Source of the DNA: Comamonas sp. BIGb0152
GTDB lineage: Bacteria > Pseudomonadota > Gammaproteobacteria > Burkholderiales > Burkholderiaceae_C
Assembly: GCF_024809975.1 (NCBI RefSeq)
Contig: NZ_JANUDY010000011.1
Coordinates: forward strand, 159,400-223,399
DNA length: 64,000 nucleotides
Direction: 5' to 3'
Both the position numbers and the translations under genes were made by a program. This document shows, one piece after another, positions 11,247 through 21,318 of this stretch. The stretch's first letter is position 1, and each line of letters begins with the position of its first letter. The notes under the pieces were generated by a model that saw nothing but the letters and a program-made list of their open reading frames with translations, did not search any database and was not told where the DNA came from.

Positions 11247-12443
11247 TTACTTCCAGAGCGCGCACTTGGATTCGGCCTTGGTCGTCCAGACCTGGTCCGC
11301 AGGCAAGGTGGACAGGACCTTCAGGTAATCCCAGGGCTTCTTGGATTCGGCAGGCGACTTGGCTTCCACCAGGTACATGTCGTGGGCGTAGCGGCCATCA
11401 GGGCGGATGACACCCTTGCCGTAGAAGTCGTTGAGCGGCGTGCTCTTGAGGTAGGCCATGACCTTATCGGCATCGGTGGTCTTGACCGCCTCGACCGCCT
11501 TCAGGTAGTTCATCGTGGCCGAGTAGTCCGCCGCATGCAGATCGGTAGGCATGCGCTTGGTCTTGGCGAAGAACTTGTCGGCAAACTTGCGCGTGTCGTC
11601 GTTCAGATCCCAGTACCAGCTGGTGGTGTGCAGCAGGCCTTCGGTGTTCTTCAAGCCCATGCTGTGGATATCCGAGAGGAACACCAGCAAACCGGCGGTC
11701 TTCATGGTCTTGTTGATGCCGAACTCACGCGCTGCCTTGATGGCATTGATGGTGTCGCCACCCGCATTGGCCAAGCCCAGGATCTGGGCCTTGGAGCTTT
11801 GCGCCTGCAGCAGGAAGGACGAGAAGTCAGACGCATTGAGTGGGTGGCGCACCGAGCCCAGCACCTGGCCGCCCTTGGCCTTGATGACGGCCGTGGTATC
11901 GGATTCGAGCGAATGGCCAAAAGCATAGTCAGCCGTCAGGAAGAACCAGGACTTGCCACCCCGGTCTACCACCGCACCGCCCGTGCCCTTGGCCAAGGCC
12001 ACGGTGTCGTAGGCATAGTGCACGGTGTAGGGGCTGCACTGCTCATTGGTCAGTGCAGAAGAGCCGGCACCGCTGTTGAAGTAAACGCGCTTTTTCTCTT
12101 GGGCCACCTTGGCAGCGGCCAGTGCCGTGCCAGAGTTGGTGCCGCCAAACAGCATGGTGACGCCTGCGGTATCGATCCACTCACGCGCCTTGGAAGCAGC
12201 GATGTCGGCCTTGTTCTGGTGGTCGGCCGAGACCATCTCGATGGGCTGGCCCAACAGCTTGCCGCCGAAGTCATCGATGGCCATCTGGATGGCGACCGCG
12301 CCGTTTTTGCCTTCCACATCGGCGTAGAGGCTGGACATGTCCGTGATGAAGCCGATCTTCACCTTTTCTTGTGCCTGTGCTGCGCCTGCGGACAGAGCGG
12401 CCAAACATGCCACCTGGGCAAGGGCTTTGAGCTTTGCTTTCAT
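11247..12443 (-). CDS. ABC-transporter periplasmic binding protein of the liv operon
   Basis: This 398-residue protein has a signal peptide ending GAAQAQ and a type-I periplasmic binding fold beginning VKIGFITDMSSLYADVEGKN. It lies between livF and livH, so it is the cognate receptor of this transporter. The binding-cleft framework (ADHQNKADIA, GGTNSGTAL, QCSPYTVHYAYDT) and the C-terminal CALWK are shared with the two orphan proteins at 2276-3490 and 7920-9158. The family handles amino acids, amides, urea or aromatic compounds; the ligand here cannot be decided from sequence. Confidence 0.92.
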   Translation of the reverse strand: MKAKLKALAQVACLAALSAGAAQAQEKVKIGFITDMSSLYADVEGKNGAVAIQMAIDDFGGKLLGQPIEMVSADHQNKADIAASKAREWIDTAGVTMLFGGTNSGTALAAAKVAQEKKRVYFNSGAGSSALTNEQCSPYTVHYAYDTVALAKGTGGAVVDRGGKSWFFLTADYAFGHSLESDTTAVIKAKGGQVLGSVRHPLNASDFSSFLLQAQSSKAQILGLANAGGDTINAIKAAREFGINKTMKTAGLLVFLSDIHSMGLKNTEGLLHTTSWYWDLNDDTRKFADKFFAKTKRMPTDLHAADYSATMNYLKAVEAVKTTDADKVMAYLKSTPLNDFYGKGVIRPDGRYAHDMYLVEAKSPAESKKPWDYLKVLSTLPADQVWTTKAESKCALWK

Positions 12444-12518
12444 CTTGTCTCCTAAAAAATATCTGTTTTCAATACATGGCGGCAGTCTTCGCTGCGCCAG
12501 GGTTGCAAAAAATTGGGA

Positions 12519-13241
12519 CTAGACCCCCAGCAAGGTGTTGAGCAAAGGCATCTTGCCTTCGAGTTCATTGGAGCTGAACTGCTCGACGATCTGGCCGTGC
12601 TCCATCACATAAAGACGGTCGGCCAGCGGCGCGGCAAAGCGGAAGTTCTGCTCCACCATCACGACGGTATAGCCCTTGGCGCGCAGGCTCACGATCATGC
12701 GGGCCAGCGCCTGCACGATGACGGGCGCCAGGCCTTCGGAGATTTCATCGAGCAGCAGCAGCTTGGCACCGGTGCGCAAAATGCGCGCCACGGCCAGCAT
12801 CTGCTGCTCGCCGCCCGACAGGCGCGTGCCCGGGCTGTGGCGGCGTTCTGCCAGGTTGGGGAACATCTCGTAGATCTCTTCGACCGACATGCCGGGCGAG
12901 CCGGTTTTCAGCTCCGGCGGCAGCATCAGGTTTTCTTCGCAGGAGAGGCTGGCAAAGATGCCGCGCTCTTCCGGGCAATAACCCAGGCCCAAATGCGCAA
13001 TCTTGTGCGTAGGCATCTGGATGGTTTCAACGCCATGGATCTTGATCGAGCCCTTGCGCGAACCCGTCAGGCCCATCACGGCGCGCATGGTCGATGTGCG
13101 GCCCGCGCCATTGCGGCCCAGCAGGGTCACCACTTCGCCGGGCATCACGCGCATGTTCACGCCATGCAGCACATGGGATTCGCCATACCAGGCGTGCAGA
13201 TCGCTGATCTCCAGTGCAGGCACTCCGTTTTTTTCACTCAT
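12519..13241 (-). CDS. livF: Branched-chain-type ABC transporter ATP-binding protein LivF, with Arg in place of Walker A Lys
   Basis: This is a 240-residue ABC ATPase. It has the LivF start ALEISDLHAWYGESHVLHGV, the signature LSGGEQQML, Walker B LLLLDEISEGL and a switch His region. The Walker A reads GRNGAGRTS with Arg48 where nearly all ABC ATPases have Lys; I checked the codon as CGC on the minus strand. Walker B and the signature are intact, so the protein may still bind nucleotide, or the LivG partner may supply most catalysis. It starts one base after the livG stop. Confidence 0.92.
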   Translation of the reverse strand: MSEKNGVPALEISDLHAWYGESHVLHGVNMRVMPGEVVTLLGRNGAGRTSTMRAVMGLTGSRKGSIKIHGVETIQMPTHKIAHLGLGYCPEERGIFASLSCEENLMLPPELKTGSPGMSVEEIYEMFPNLAERRHSPGTRLSGGEQQMLAVARILRTGAKLLLLDEISEGLAPVIVQALARMIVSLRAKGYTVVMVEQNFRFAAPLADRLYVMEHGQIVEQFSSNELEGKMPLLNTLLGV

Positions 13242-13242
13242 G

Positions 13243-14013
13243 TCAGTGCGCTCCCTGCAGCTGTCCGTCGGTCGTTCCCATATACGCTTCCATCACCTGG
13301 GGGTTTTGCGACACCGTCTGGTAGTCGCCCTCTGCCAGGATCGCCCCGCGCTGCAGCACCGTGATGCGGTCTGCAATCGTGGAGATGACCTTCATGTTGT
13401 GTTCGACCATCAAGATGGTGCGGCCGGCCGATACCTTCTTGATCAGCTGGGTGACGCGCTCGACGTCTTCATGGCCCATGCCCTGCGTGGGCTCATCGAG
13501 CAGCATCAGCTCGGGCTCCATCGCCAAGGTGGTGGCAATTTCCAGTGCCCGCTTCTGGCCGTAAGGCAGGTTCAAGGTGATCTCGTCGGCCAGATGGGCC
13601 AGGCCCACCTCTTCGAGCAAGGCCACGGCGCGGCCGTTGAGCTTGTCCAGGCTGCGCTCGCTGCTCCAGAAATGGAAGGACGTGCCCAGCTTGCGCTGCA
13701 AGGCGATACGCACGTTCTCCATCAGGCTCAGGTGCGGGAACACCGCCGAGATCTGGAACGAGCGGATCACCCCTCTGCGGGCGATCTGCGCTGGCTCCTC
13801 ACTGGTGATATCCGTTCCGTTGAAATGGATGATGCCCTTGGTGGGCGTCAGAAACTTGGTGAGCAGGTTGAAGCATGTCGTCTTGCCGGCACCGTTAGGG
13901 CCGATCAGCGCATGGATCGAGCCCCGCTGCACCGACAGGTTGACATTGCTGACTGCTGTAAATCCCCGAAATTCTTTGGTGAGATCTCGGGTTTGAAGAA
14001 TGACATCACTCAT
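13243..14013 (-). CDS. livG: Branched-chain-type ABC transporter ATP-binding protein LivG
   Basis: This 256-residue ABC ATPase carries an orthodox Walker A (GPNGAGKTT at 38-46), a LivG-type signature LPYGQKRALEIA, Walker B LMLLDEPTQGM and the C-terminal extension typical of LivG. The ATG at 14013 (MSDVILQTRD) is preferred over an upstream in-frame start because domain homology begins there. It is the first gene of the operon livG-livF-binding protein-livH-livM. Confidence 0.93.
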   Translation of the reverse strand: MSDVILQTRDLTKEFRGFTAVSNVNLSVQRGSIHALIGPNGAGKTTCFNLLTKFLTPTKGIIHFNGTDITSEEPAQIARRGVIRSFQISAVFPHLSLMENVRIALQRKLGTSFHFWSSERSLDKLNGRAVALLEEVGLAHLADEITLNLPYGQKRALEIATTLAMEPELMLLDEPTQGMGHEDVERVTQLIKKVSAGRTILMVEHNMKVISTIADRITVLQRGAILAEGDYQTVSQNPQVMEAYMGTTDGQLQGAH

Positions 14014-14342
14014 GGGCACGGCACCGCTTCGCTGGAAAAAAGCGCGGCGCCTATTCCAGGTTGGAAATGCACGCCGCTTCGATGCTGCCAATACTAGGAA
14101 AGAATACTGCAATGCAACACTGGGGAAAGCCTGTAGGTGTGGCTGCGTACACGTTTACCCGTGGCGTTTATGCGCTCTCTTTTTGATAGTCACCTGAGGG
14201 ACAAGCGGTCGTCTTTTTGTCATCTAAATCAAGCAGGGACGACAATTGAGCGCCCCGCAAGCGCAGCTTTGACATGCGCTGTGCAGTGCCTATGCAGCCG
14301 GACGCATCCAGACGCTATTGCTGCCTTGGTGACACCAGACGC
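14014..14342 (-). promoter_or_regulatory. liv operon upstream region
   Basis: This 329-base gap between the DUF1178 gene and livG contains no convincing gene. It must hold the liv operon promoter. An AT-richer segment lies near 14160-14240. No terminator with a T-run is evident for the preceding nuo-DUF1178 transcript. Confidence 0.45.
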
Positions 14343-14858
14343 TTATTGCAGACGGTGTTTGCTGGCTTCCGGCAGCAGCAAGGGCAGCACGTCAATGCCC
14401 TCTTCGACCAGGGCACGCTGCTCATCGGGGGTGGCGGTGCCCCGTATCGGGCGCGCATCGACCTCGCCCTCATGCATCTGCCGGGCCAAGTCGGCAAAGC
14501 CGCTGCCGACATCATCGGTGTTGGCCACCACCTGGCGTGACAGCTCCAGCCAGGCCTGCTGCAGGCGCTGGGCATCGCTGAGAGGGGTGCTCGCTGCCTG
14601 GGATGACGGGGATGAAGCCACCGCCCTTCCGGGCTGTGCAGCTGCAGCAGACGCGGTGGGCGCAGCAGGCACCGGCTGGGCCAGGGTATTGGATTTGCGC
14701 GCCAGATGCGGCGCACTCAGGCCTTTGACGATCTCGTGCGAATTGCACATCGGGCAGCTGAGCCAGCCCTGGCTCTTTTGCTGCTCGAACGCGGCGTCCG
14801 ACGCGAACCAGCCTTCAAAGATATGGTCCAGCGGGCAGCGCAGGTTGAAGACCTTCAT
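14343..14858 (-). CDS. DUF1178-family protein
   Basis: This is a 171-residue conserved protein of unknown function. The N-terminal MKVFNLRCPLDHIFEGWFAS and the LSCPMCNSHEIVKGLSAP motif give a possible zinc site (one Cys plus CxxC). A low-complexity Ala/Pro/Ser linker at about 60-95 separates this from an acidic C-terminal domain with DDVGSGFADLARQMHEGEVD. It follows DUF2818 by 23 bases at the tail of the nuo operon, a position commonly seen in Burkholderiales. Confidence 0.88.
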   Translation of the reverse strand: MKVFNLRCPLDHIFEGWFASDAAFEQQKSQGWLSCPMCNSHEIVKGLSAPHLARKSNTLAQPVPAAPTASAAAAQPGRAVASSPSSQAASTPLSDAQRLQQAWLELSRQVVANTDDVGSGFADLARQMHEGEVDARPIRGTATPDEQRALVEEGIDVLPLLLPEASKHRLQ

Positions 14859-14881
14859 GGTGTGAGAACCTGTGAACGTCC

Positions 14882-15208
14882 TTAGCCTTTTGCACGCACC
14901 TTGCGCAGCAGGTACTGGTAGGCAAAGCCGGGGAAGGCAAAGGTCAGGAACAAGGTGCCGGTAACGGCATAGAACTCCCAGCCTTGGCTGCTGCGCTGGC
15001 CGCCCCGGCCTTCAAGCAGCATCGCAAAGGCGCCGATCAGAAAATAGAGCAGCACCAGCTCAACCAGGCGAATCCACAGCGCCTTGCCGTCATCGCCGCC
15101 CTGCCCGCACACCGGCCCAGCGGCCAGGATGCGGTGGTTCAGAAATGGCAGATTGGCCGCAACAAAGCCCGCCACGATCACCAGCCAAATGGATGCAGTG
15201 ATAGACAT
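14882..15208 (-). CDS. DUF2818-family small membrane protein
   Basis: This 108-residue protein has three hydrophobic segments (about 5-25, 47-65, 80-98) and the conserved NLPFLNHRIL motif after the first. Its place right after nuoN is conserved in related betaproteobacteria, suggesting a role linked to complex I or simple co-expression; the function is not known. It starts 30 bases after the nuoN stop. Confidence 0.88.
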   Translation of the reverse strand: MSITASIWLVIVAGFVAANLPFLNHRILAAGPVCGQGGDDGKALWIRLVELVLLYFLIGAFAMLLEGRGGQRSSQGWEFYAVTGTLFLTFAFPGFAYQYLLRKVRAKG

Positions 15209-15238
15209 GCGGGCTTTGCAGGGCCTGAGCGCGGGCGT

Positions 15239-16732
15239 TTAGCTGGCCAGCGCGCGCAGCACGGCGTCAGAGCACAGCTTCATCAAGCCGCCAGGCATGA
15301 TGCCCAGGATCAGCACCAGCGCGCCATTGACGACCAGCACCGCACGCACGTCCAACGGTGCATGCACCTTGGCAGCCGTGATGGGCTTGTCAAAGTACAT
15401 GACCTTGACCACACGCAGGTAGTAGAAGGCGCCGATCAGCGACATAACCACGGCAAACACGGCCAGCGCAATGTACAGGCCGCTGCCCGATGCCACCAGT
15501 GCCTGCAGCACAGCCAGCTTCGAGTAAAAGCCCACCAGCGGAGGAATACCGGCCATCGAGAACAGGCAGATCGCCATCACACCAGCGTACAGCGGGCTGC
15601 GCTGGTTCAGGCCGGCAAAGTCGGCAATCTCTTCGCTCTCAAAGCCTTCGCGGGCCAGCAGCAGGATCACACCGAAGGTGGCCAAGGTGGTCAGCACATA
15701 GCTCACCACATAGAACATCGATGCGCTGTAGGCGTTGCCAGCGGTGGCGGCTTCGACATTGCCATTGACCACGCCGGACATCAGGCCCAGCAGCACAAAA
15801 CCCATTTGCGAGATGGTCGAGTAGGCCAGCATGCGCTTGATATTGGTCTGGGCGATAGCGGCCAGGTTACCAATCAGCAGCGACAGGATGGCGAGCACGC
15901 CCAGCATCTGTTGCCAGTCAAAGGCCAGCGGCAGCAGGCCATCGACCAGCAGGCGGATCACGATGGCAAAGGCTGCCAGCTTGGGCGCGCCGCCCACGAT
16001 CATGGTGATGGCCGTGGGTGCGCCTTGGTAGACGTCAGGCACCCACATGTGGAAAGGCACCACACCCAGCTTGAACGCCAGGCCAGCGACCACAAACACC
16101 AGACCGAAGACCAGCACCTGGTGGCGGATCAGGCCGGAGTTCACCGCCTTGAACACTTCACCGATGTCGAGCGAGCCGGTCGCACCGTAGATCATGGACA
16201 GGCCGTACAGCAAGAAGCCCGACGCCATGGCCCCCAGCACGAAGTACTTCATGCCCGCTTCCACCGCAGCGGAGTTGTCACGGCGCAGGCAGACCAGGGC
16301 GTAGCTCGACAGGGTCAGCAGCTCCAGGCCCAGGTAGATGATCAGGAAGTTGTTGCCCGAGATCATCACGTTCATGCCCAGCAAAGCCAGCAGCGACAGG
16401 ATGAAGTACTCGCCGCCCTTGAGCATGCCACGGTCACGCGAGTAGCCACGGCCATAAACCAGGGTCACCGCCATCGCGATGGCAGCAGCGCACTTGAGCC
16501 AGTTGCCCATGGCGTCGGAGACGACCATGTTGCCAAAGGCGTAGAAGGTATTGCCATTGCTGGCGTAAATACCGGTGATGACCGCCACGACCCCGAGGGT
16601 CAGCAGCGACAGCACGTAGGTGAGCGTGCGGCCGGGGCTCTTGACGCCCAGGTCCACGAGGGTGATGACGCAGGCCATCACCAACAGCACGATTTCAGGA
16701 TAGATAGCCAGCCAGCTGATGTTATCAATCAT
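15239..16732 (-). CDS. nuoN: NADH-quinone oxidoreductase subunit N
   Basis: This 497-residue Mrp-type antiporter subunit of complex I has about 14 membrane helices. The broken-helix region with conserved Lys and Glu is visible: [19 protein letters not shown], then [18 protein letters not shown] and [18 protein letters not shown]. It forms part of the proton-pumping arm with NuoM and NuoL. It is the last nuo gene, 27 bases after nuoM. Confidence 0.97.
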   Translation of the reverse strand: MIDNISWLAIYPEIVLLVMACVITLVDLGVKSPGRTLTYVLSLLTLGVVAVITGIYASNGNTFYAFGNMVVSDAMGNWLKCAAAIAMAVTLVYGRGYSRDRGMLKGGEYFILSLLALLGMNVMISGNNFLIIYLGLELLTLSSYALVCLRRDNSAAVEAGMKYFVLGAMASGFLLYGLSMIYGATGSLDIGEVFKAVNSGLIRHQVLVFGLVFVVAGLAFKLGVVPFHMWVPDVYQGAPTAITMIVGGAPKLAAFAIVIRLLVDGLLPLAFDWQQMLGVLAILSLLIGNLAAIAQTNIKRMLAYSTISQMGFVLLGLMSGVVNGNVEAATAGNAYSASMFYVVSYVLTTLATFGVILLLAREGFESEEIADFAGLNQRSPLYAGVMAICLFSMAGIPPLVGFYSKLAVLQALVASGSGLYIALAVFAVVMSLIGAFYYLRVVKVMYFDKPITAAKVHAPLDVRAVLVVNGALVLILGIMPGGLMKLCSDAVLRALAS

Positions 16733-16759
16733 CTCAAGTCTCTCAATTCTGTCTGACCA

Positions 16760-18229
16760 TCACAGCTTGGACACAGCGACATGCTTGAGCAGGTCGGCCA
16801 CCGAGGCACCCATCACATCAGTGAACGGTGCGGGGTAGATACCCATGATCAGCACGGCAGCGGCCAAGATGCCCAGGATAAGGAATTCGCGGCAACCGAT
16901 GTCCTTGAGCTCGCGCACATGGTCATTGGCGATGGGGCCGAAGTACACGCGCTTGTACATCCACAGCGTGTAGGCAGCACCCAGAATCAGTGCCGTGGCA
17001 GACAGCACACCAATCCAGAAGTTGAACTTGGTAGCGCCCAGAATCACCATCCACTCGCCGATGAAACCGGCGGTGCCTGGCAGGCCGCAGTTGGCCATCG
17101 CAAACAGCAGCGAGAAAGCGGCAAACTTGGGCATGGTGTTGACCACACCGCCGTAGGCTGCGATGTCACGCGAATGCACGCGGTCGTACAGCACGCCGAT
17201 ACACAGGAACATGGCACCCGACACAAAGCCGTGGGCAATCATCTGCACCAGGCCACCCATGACACCGATGTCATTGAAGATGAAGAAGCCCAGGGTCACA
17301 AAGCCCATGTGTGCGACGGACGAATAAGCCACCAGCTTTTTCATGTCCTTTTGCACAATCGCCACCAGGCCCACATAGATCACAGCGATCAGCGACAAGG
17401 TGATGATCAGCCAGGCCCACTCATGCGCCGCATCGGGAGCGATGGGCATCGAGAAGCGCAGGAAACCATAGGCGCCCAGCTTCAGCATGATCGCAGCCAG
17501 CACGGCAGAGCCACCGGTAGGTGCTTCGACGTGAACGTCGGGCAGCCAGGTGTGGAACGGGAACATCGGCACCTTCACCGCAAAGGCCGCGAAGAAGGCA
17601 AAGAAGATCAAGGTCTGCTCAGTCATCGACAGCTGCAGCTGGTGCCAGGCCAAGATCTCGAAGCTGCCCGCCTTGGTGTACAGGTACAGCAGCGCGATCA
17701 AGGTCAGCAACGAACCCATCAAGGTGTACAGGAAGAACTTGAACGCCGCATAGATGCGGTTCGGTCCGCCCCAGATACCGATGATCAGGTACATCGGGAT
17801 CAGGGTTGCTTCAAAGAACACGTAGAACAGCAGGCCGTCCAGTGCGGAGAACACACCGATCATCAGACCCGACAGAATCAGGAACGCGCCCATGTACTGG
17901 TTCACGCGCTCGGTGATCGACTCCCAGGACGCCAGCACCACGATGACCGTGATGAAGGCCGTCAGCGGCACAAACCAGAAGGAGATGCCATCAACACCCA
18001 GGTAGTAGTTGATACCAAAGCGCGGAATCCAGGATGCCTTCTCGACGAACTGCATCGCCGAGGTGCCCAGCTGGAAGCCGGTGTACAAAGGCAGCGTAAC
18101 CAGCAGCCCGATCAGCGCACCGACCAGTGCGATCCAGCGCACCATCTTGGCCTGCTCTTGCTTGCCAAAGGCCAGCAAGGCAGCACCAAAGACGATGGGC
18201 GTCCAAATTGCAAGACTCAACAATCCCAT
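16760..18229 (-). CDS. nuoM: NADH-quinone oxidoreductase subunit M
   Basis: This is a 489-residue antiporter-like membrane subunit. Typical motifs are YYLGVDGISFWFVPLTAF, FFEATLIPMYLIIGIWGG, FPFHTWLPDVHVEAPTGGS and KKLVAYSSVAHMGFVTLG, including the conserved Glu and Lys of the proton channel. It sits between nuoL and nuoN with short gaps (12 and 27 bases). Confidence 0.97.
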   Translation of the reverse strand: MGLLSLAIWTPIVFGAALLAFGKQEQAKMVRWIALVGALIGLLVTLPLYTGFQLGTSAMQFVEKASWIPRFGINYYLGVDGISFWFVPLTAFITVIVVLASWESITERVNQYMGAFLILSGLMIGVFSALDGLLFYVFFEATLIPMYLIIGIWGGPNRIYAAFKFFLYTLMGSLLTLIALLYLYTKAGSFEILAWHQLQLSMTEQTLIFFAFFAAFAVKVPMFPFHTWLPDVHVEAPTGGSAVLAAIMLKLGAYGFLRFSMPIAPDAAHEWAWLIITLSLIAVIYVGLVAIVQKDMKKLVAYSSVAHMGFVTLGFFIFNDIGVMGGLVQMIAHGFVSGAMFLCIGVLYDRVHSRDIAAYGGVVNTMPKFAAFSLLFAMANCGLPGTAGFIGEWMVILGATKFNFWIGVLSATALILGAAYTLWMYKRVYFGPIANDHVRELKDIGCREFLILGILAAAVLIMGIYPAPFTDVMGASVADLLKHVAVSKL

Positions 18230-18241
18230 TTTTCTTCTTCC

Positions 18242-20281
18242 TTACTTGTTGAGCAGCACGAAGTACGTCATGGCCAGGAAGATACCCAGAATCATGACCA
18301 ATGCGTAGTGGTACACATAACCCGTCTGCAGCCAGCGCACCAGTGCGGAGATGCGGCCAACCACCTTCCAGGAACCGTTGACAATCAGGCCATCGATCAG
18401 GCCCTGGTCGCCCACCTTCCAGAACACACCGCCCAGCACGCGCGAGCCGCGGGCAAAGATGTTCTCGTAGACCCAGTCCACACCGTACTTGCCTTCCAGC
18501 ACCTGGTACAGGCCAATCTTTTCGCTGATGCGCTTGATGGCAGCAGGAATCTGGGGCATGACCATGTAGAACACATAGGAGGTCACCACACCGGCCAGGG
18601 CCAGCCAGAACGGCGCGGCGGTAAAGCCGTGCAGTGCCATCGGAATCCAGCCATGGATCTTCTCGGCCAGCTCGGCCATTGCGCCGTGCTTGCTGCCATC
18701 CACATAGATGACGCCCTTGAAGAAATCACCGAACAGCATCGGCATCAGCGCAATCGCACCGATCACCACCGAAGGGATCGCCAGCAGCACCAGCGGCAGG
18801 GTCACCACCCAAGGCGACTCATGCGGCTTGGCATCGTGGCCATGGCCATGGTGGTCGTCGTGCGCGTGGTGGTCATCGTGGTGGGCATCGGGGTTCTGGT
18901 CGTAGCGCTCTTTACCGTGGAACACGATGAAGTACAGGCGGAACGAGTAGAACGCGGTGATGAACACACCGGCCAGCACGGCAAAGTTGGCAAAGCCGGC
19001 AGCAGGCAGGTTGGAGGCGTGCACCGCTTCGATGATCGCGTCCTTCGAGTAGAAGCCCGAGAAGAACGGCGTACCAATCAGCGCCAGATTACCCAGCAGG
19101 AAAGTGATCCAGGTGATGGGCATGTACTTGCGCACGCCACCCATCCAGCGGATGTCCTGGTTGTGGTGCATGCCCATGATGACCGAGCCAGCGCCAAGGA
19201 ACAGCAGTGCCTTGAAGAACGCATGCGTCATCAGGTGGAACACGGACACCGAGTAGGCCGACACGCCCAGCGCGATGGTCATGTAACCCAGCTGCGACAA
19301 GGTGGAGTACGCGATCACGCGCTTGATGTCGTTCTGGATGATGCCCAGGATACCCATGAACAGCGCGGTGATCGAGCCAATCACGAGGATGAAGTTCAGC
19401 GCCGTATCGGACAGCTCATAGAGCGGCGACATGCGCGAGACCATGAAGATACCGGCGGTCACCATGGTGGCCGCGTGGATCAGTGCCGAGATGGGGGTAG
19501 GACCTTCCATCGAGTCAGGCAGCCAGGCGTGCAGCGGGAACTGGGCCGACTTGCCCATCGCACCGATGAACAGGCAGATGCAGATCACCGTCATCAGCGA
19601 CCAGGTGGAGCCTGGCAGGGTCATGCCGCTCAGCTCATTGGTCTTGGCGAAGATCTCGGTGTAGTTCAAGGTGCCGGTGTAGGCAGCGATCAGGCCGATG
19701 CCCAGGATGAAGCCAAAGTCACCGACACGGTTGACCACAAAGGCCTTCATGTTGGCGAAGATCGCCGTTTCCTTCTTGAAGTAGAAACCGATCAGCAGGT
19801 ACGACACCAGGCCCACCGCTTCCCAGCCGAAGAACAGCTGCAGCAAGTTGTTGCTCATCACCAGCATCAGCATGGAGAAGGTGAACAGCGAGATGTACGA
19901 GAAGAAGCGGTCATAGCCTTCGTCTTCTTCCATGTAGCCCATCGTGTAGATGTGCACCATCAGCGACACAAAGGTCACCACGCACATCATCATCGCGGTG
20001 ATGGAGTCGATCAGGAAACCGATCTCCATCTTCAGCGACCCGACGGTCATCCAGGTGTAGAGCGTCTGGTTGAAGGTGGCACCTTCAAACACAACGCTCT
20101 GGAACGTCATCGCAGAGATGACGAAGGCAATGAACACACCCAGGATGGTGAGCGTGCGGCTGCCAACGCGGCCGATGCGGTTACCACCCAGGGCGGTACC
20201 GAAAATGCCTGCCAGCAAAGATCCTGCCAGGGGCGCCAGAGGCACCGCCAACAGTGTTGAAGCAGAAAGGGTTTGACTCAT
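18242..20281 (-). CDS. nuoL: NADH-quinone oxidoreductase subunit L
   Basis: This 679-residue distal pumping subunit has the long C-terminal transverse helix. Motifs include FFGWEAVGLVSYLLIGFYF, FPLHAWLPDSMEGPTPISAL and KRVIAYSTLSQLGYM. A cytoplasm- or periplasm-facing loop at about residues 450-490 is exceptionally His/Asp rich (for example DAHHDDHHAHDDHHGHGHD), which could bind metals. It follows nuoK by 28 bases. Confidence 0.97.
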   Translation of the reverse strand: MSQTLSASTLLAVPLAPLAGSLLAGIFGTALGGNRIGRVGSRTLTILGVFIAFVISAMTFQSVVFEGATFNQTLYTWMTVGSLKMEIGFLIDSITAMMMCVVTFVSLMVHIYTMGYMEEDEGYDRFFSYISLFTFSMLMLVMSNNLLQLFFGWEAVGLVSYLLIGFYFKKETAIFANMKAFVVNRVGDFGFILGIGLIAAYTGTLNYTEIFAKTNELSGMTLPGSTWSLMTVICICLFIGAMGKSAQFPLHAWLPDSMEGPTPISALIHAATMVTAGIFMVSRMSPLYELSDTALNFILVIGSITALFMGILGIIQNDIKRVIAYSTLSQLGYMTIALGVSAYSVSVFHLMTHAFFKALLFLGAGSVIMGMHHNQDIRWMGGVRKYMPITWITFLLGNLALIGTPFFSGFYSKDAIIEAVHASNLPAAGFANFAVLAGVFITAFYSFRLYFIVFHGKERYDQNPDAHHDDHHAHDDHHGHGHDAKPHESPWVVTLPLVLLAIPSVVIGAIALMPMLFGDFFKGVIYVDGSKHGAMAELAEKIHGWIPMALHGFTAAPFWLALAGVVTSYVFYMVMPQIPAAIKRISEKIGLYQVLEGKYGVDWVYENIFARGSRVLGGVFWKVGDQGLIDGLIVNGSWKVVGRISALVRWLQTGYVYHYALVMILGIFLAMTYFVLLNK

Positions 20282-20309
20282 TCTTCTTAACCTTGCAAGT
20301 ATGGGTGCC

Positions 20310-20618
20310 TCAACCCTTCAGGGAGTTGAGATCTTCCGCATCAATGGTGGATTTGTTACGGAACAGCAACACCAAGATTGCCAACCCAATTGCCGACTCC
20401 GCCGCCGCAACGGTCAGGATGAAGAACACGAAAATCTGGCCGTGCATGTCTCCCAGATAGTGGGAGAAGGCAACAAAGTTCGTATTCACCGCCAGCAGCA
20501 TCAATTCGATGGCCATCAGCAGCACGATCAGGTTGCGGCGGTTCATGAAGATACCGACCACGGACAGCGCGAACAGCATCGCGCCCAACGTCAGAAAATG
20601 ACCCAGTGTGAGCGTCAT
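20310..20618 (-). CDS. nuoK: NADH-quinone oxidoreductase subunit K
   Basis: This is a 102-residue subunit with three transmembrane helices and the conserved membrane glutamates in [13 protein letters not shown] and [11 protein letters not shown]. Its ATG overlaps the nuoJ stop by four bases (ATGA), a sign of translational coupling. Confidence 0.97.
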   Translation of the reverse strand: MTLTLGHFLTLGAMLFALSVVGIFMNRRNLIVLLMAIELMLLAVNTNFVAFSHYLGDMHGQIFVFFILTVAAAESAIGLAILVLLFRNKSTIDAEDLNSLKG

Positions 20619-21283
20619 ACCTTCTTCTCCTCGGCATCAGCAGCAGGCGGCACCACGGGTGCAGCGGGCTTGCTGGCCTCGACTTTGACCAATTGCAGAC
20701 GATCTGCAGCACGTACGCGCACTTGCAGCGAGGCATCGATGGCCTTGGAATCCTTGCGCTGGCGCAGGGTCAGGGCAATCGCGGCAATCATCGCCACCAG
20801 CAAGATGACCGCAGCCACTTGCACCGGGAACAGATACTCGGTGTAGAGCATGGTGCCCAGCGCCTTGACGTTGCTGTAAGGCACCACCTTGCCGGCCGCA
20901 TCCACCACCGCAGGAATGGCCTTGGGCGCATCAATGGCGCTGAAGCCACCGATCAACACCACACCCATTTCAAAGGCAACGATGGCAAAAATCACCGCCG
21001 CCAGCGGGAAGTTCTTCCAGAAGTTCTTGCGCAGTTGGTCGATGCGGATATCCAGCATCATCACCACGAACAAGAACAGCACCATGACAGCGCCCAGGTA
21101 GACCATCACCAGCACGATGGCCAGGAACTCAGCCTTGAGCAGCAACCAGATACCGGCTGCCTGAGAGAAAGCCAACATCAGGTGCAGCACAGCGTGCACC
21201 GGATTTGGGGAAGTGACCACTCGGAATGCCGCATACAGCAGCACTACCGAGAACAGATAGAAAAAACCAGTTGTGACATCCAT
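20615..21283 (-). CDS. nuoJ: NADH-quinone oxidoreductase subunit J
   Basis: This 222-residue membrane subunit has five helices. The conserved third-helix motif [17 protein letters not shown], which contains the pi-bulge region in other species, is present. The ATG at 21283 ([11 protein letters not shown]) is chosen over an upstream in-frame start at 21310. The C-terminus carries an Ala/Pro-rich, charged tail. Confidence 0.96.
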   Translation of the reverse strand: MDVTTGFFYLFSVVLLYAAFRVVTSPNPVHAVLHLMLAFSQAAGIWLLLKAEFLAIVLVMVYLGAVMVLFLFVVMMLDIRIDQLRKNFWKNFPLAAVIFAIVAFEMGVVLIGGFSAIDAPKAIPAVVDAAGKVVPYSNVKALGTMLYTEYLFPVQVAAVILLVAMIAAIALTLRQRKDSKAIDASLQVRVRAADRLQLVKVEASKPAAPVVPPAADAEEKKV

Positions 21284-21318
21284 GTGGGGCTCTTTTCGAT
21301 CAGTCTCCAAGTGCCGCG

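Noticed and set aside
16781..20260. Very long plus-strand open frame (about 1160 codons) opposite nuoL and nuoM
   Set aside because: It is the GC-rich antisense of two unmistakable complex I genes; its product is His/Gln/Arg-rich low-complexity sequence without any domain.
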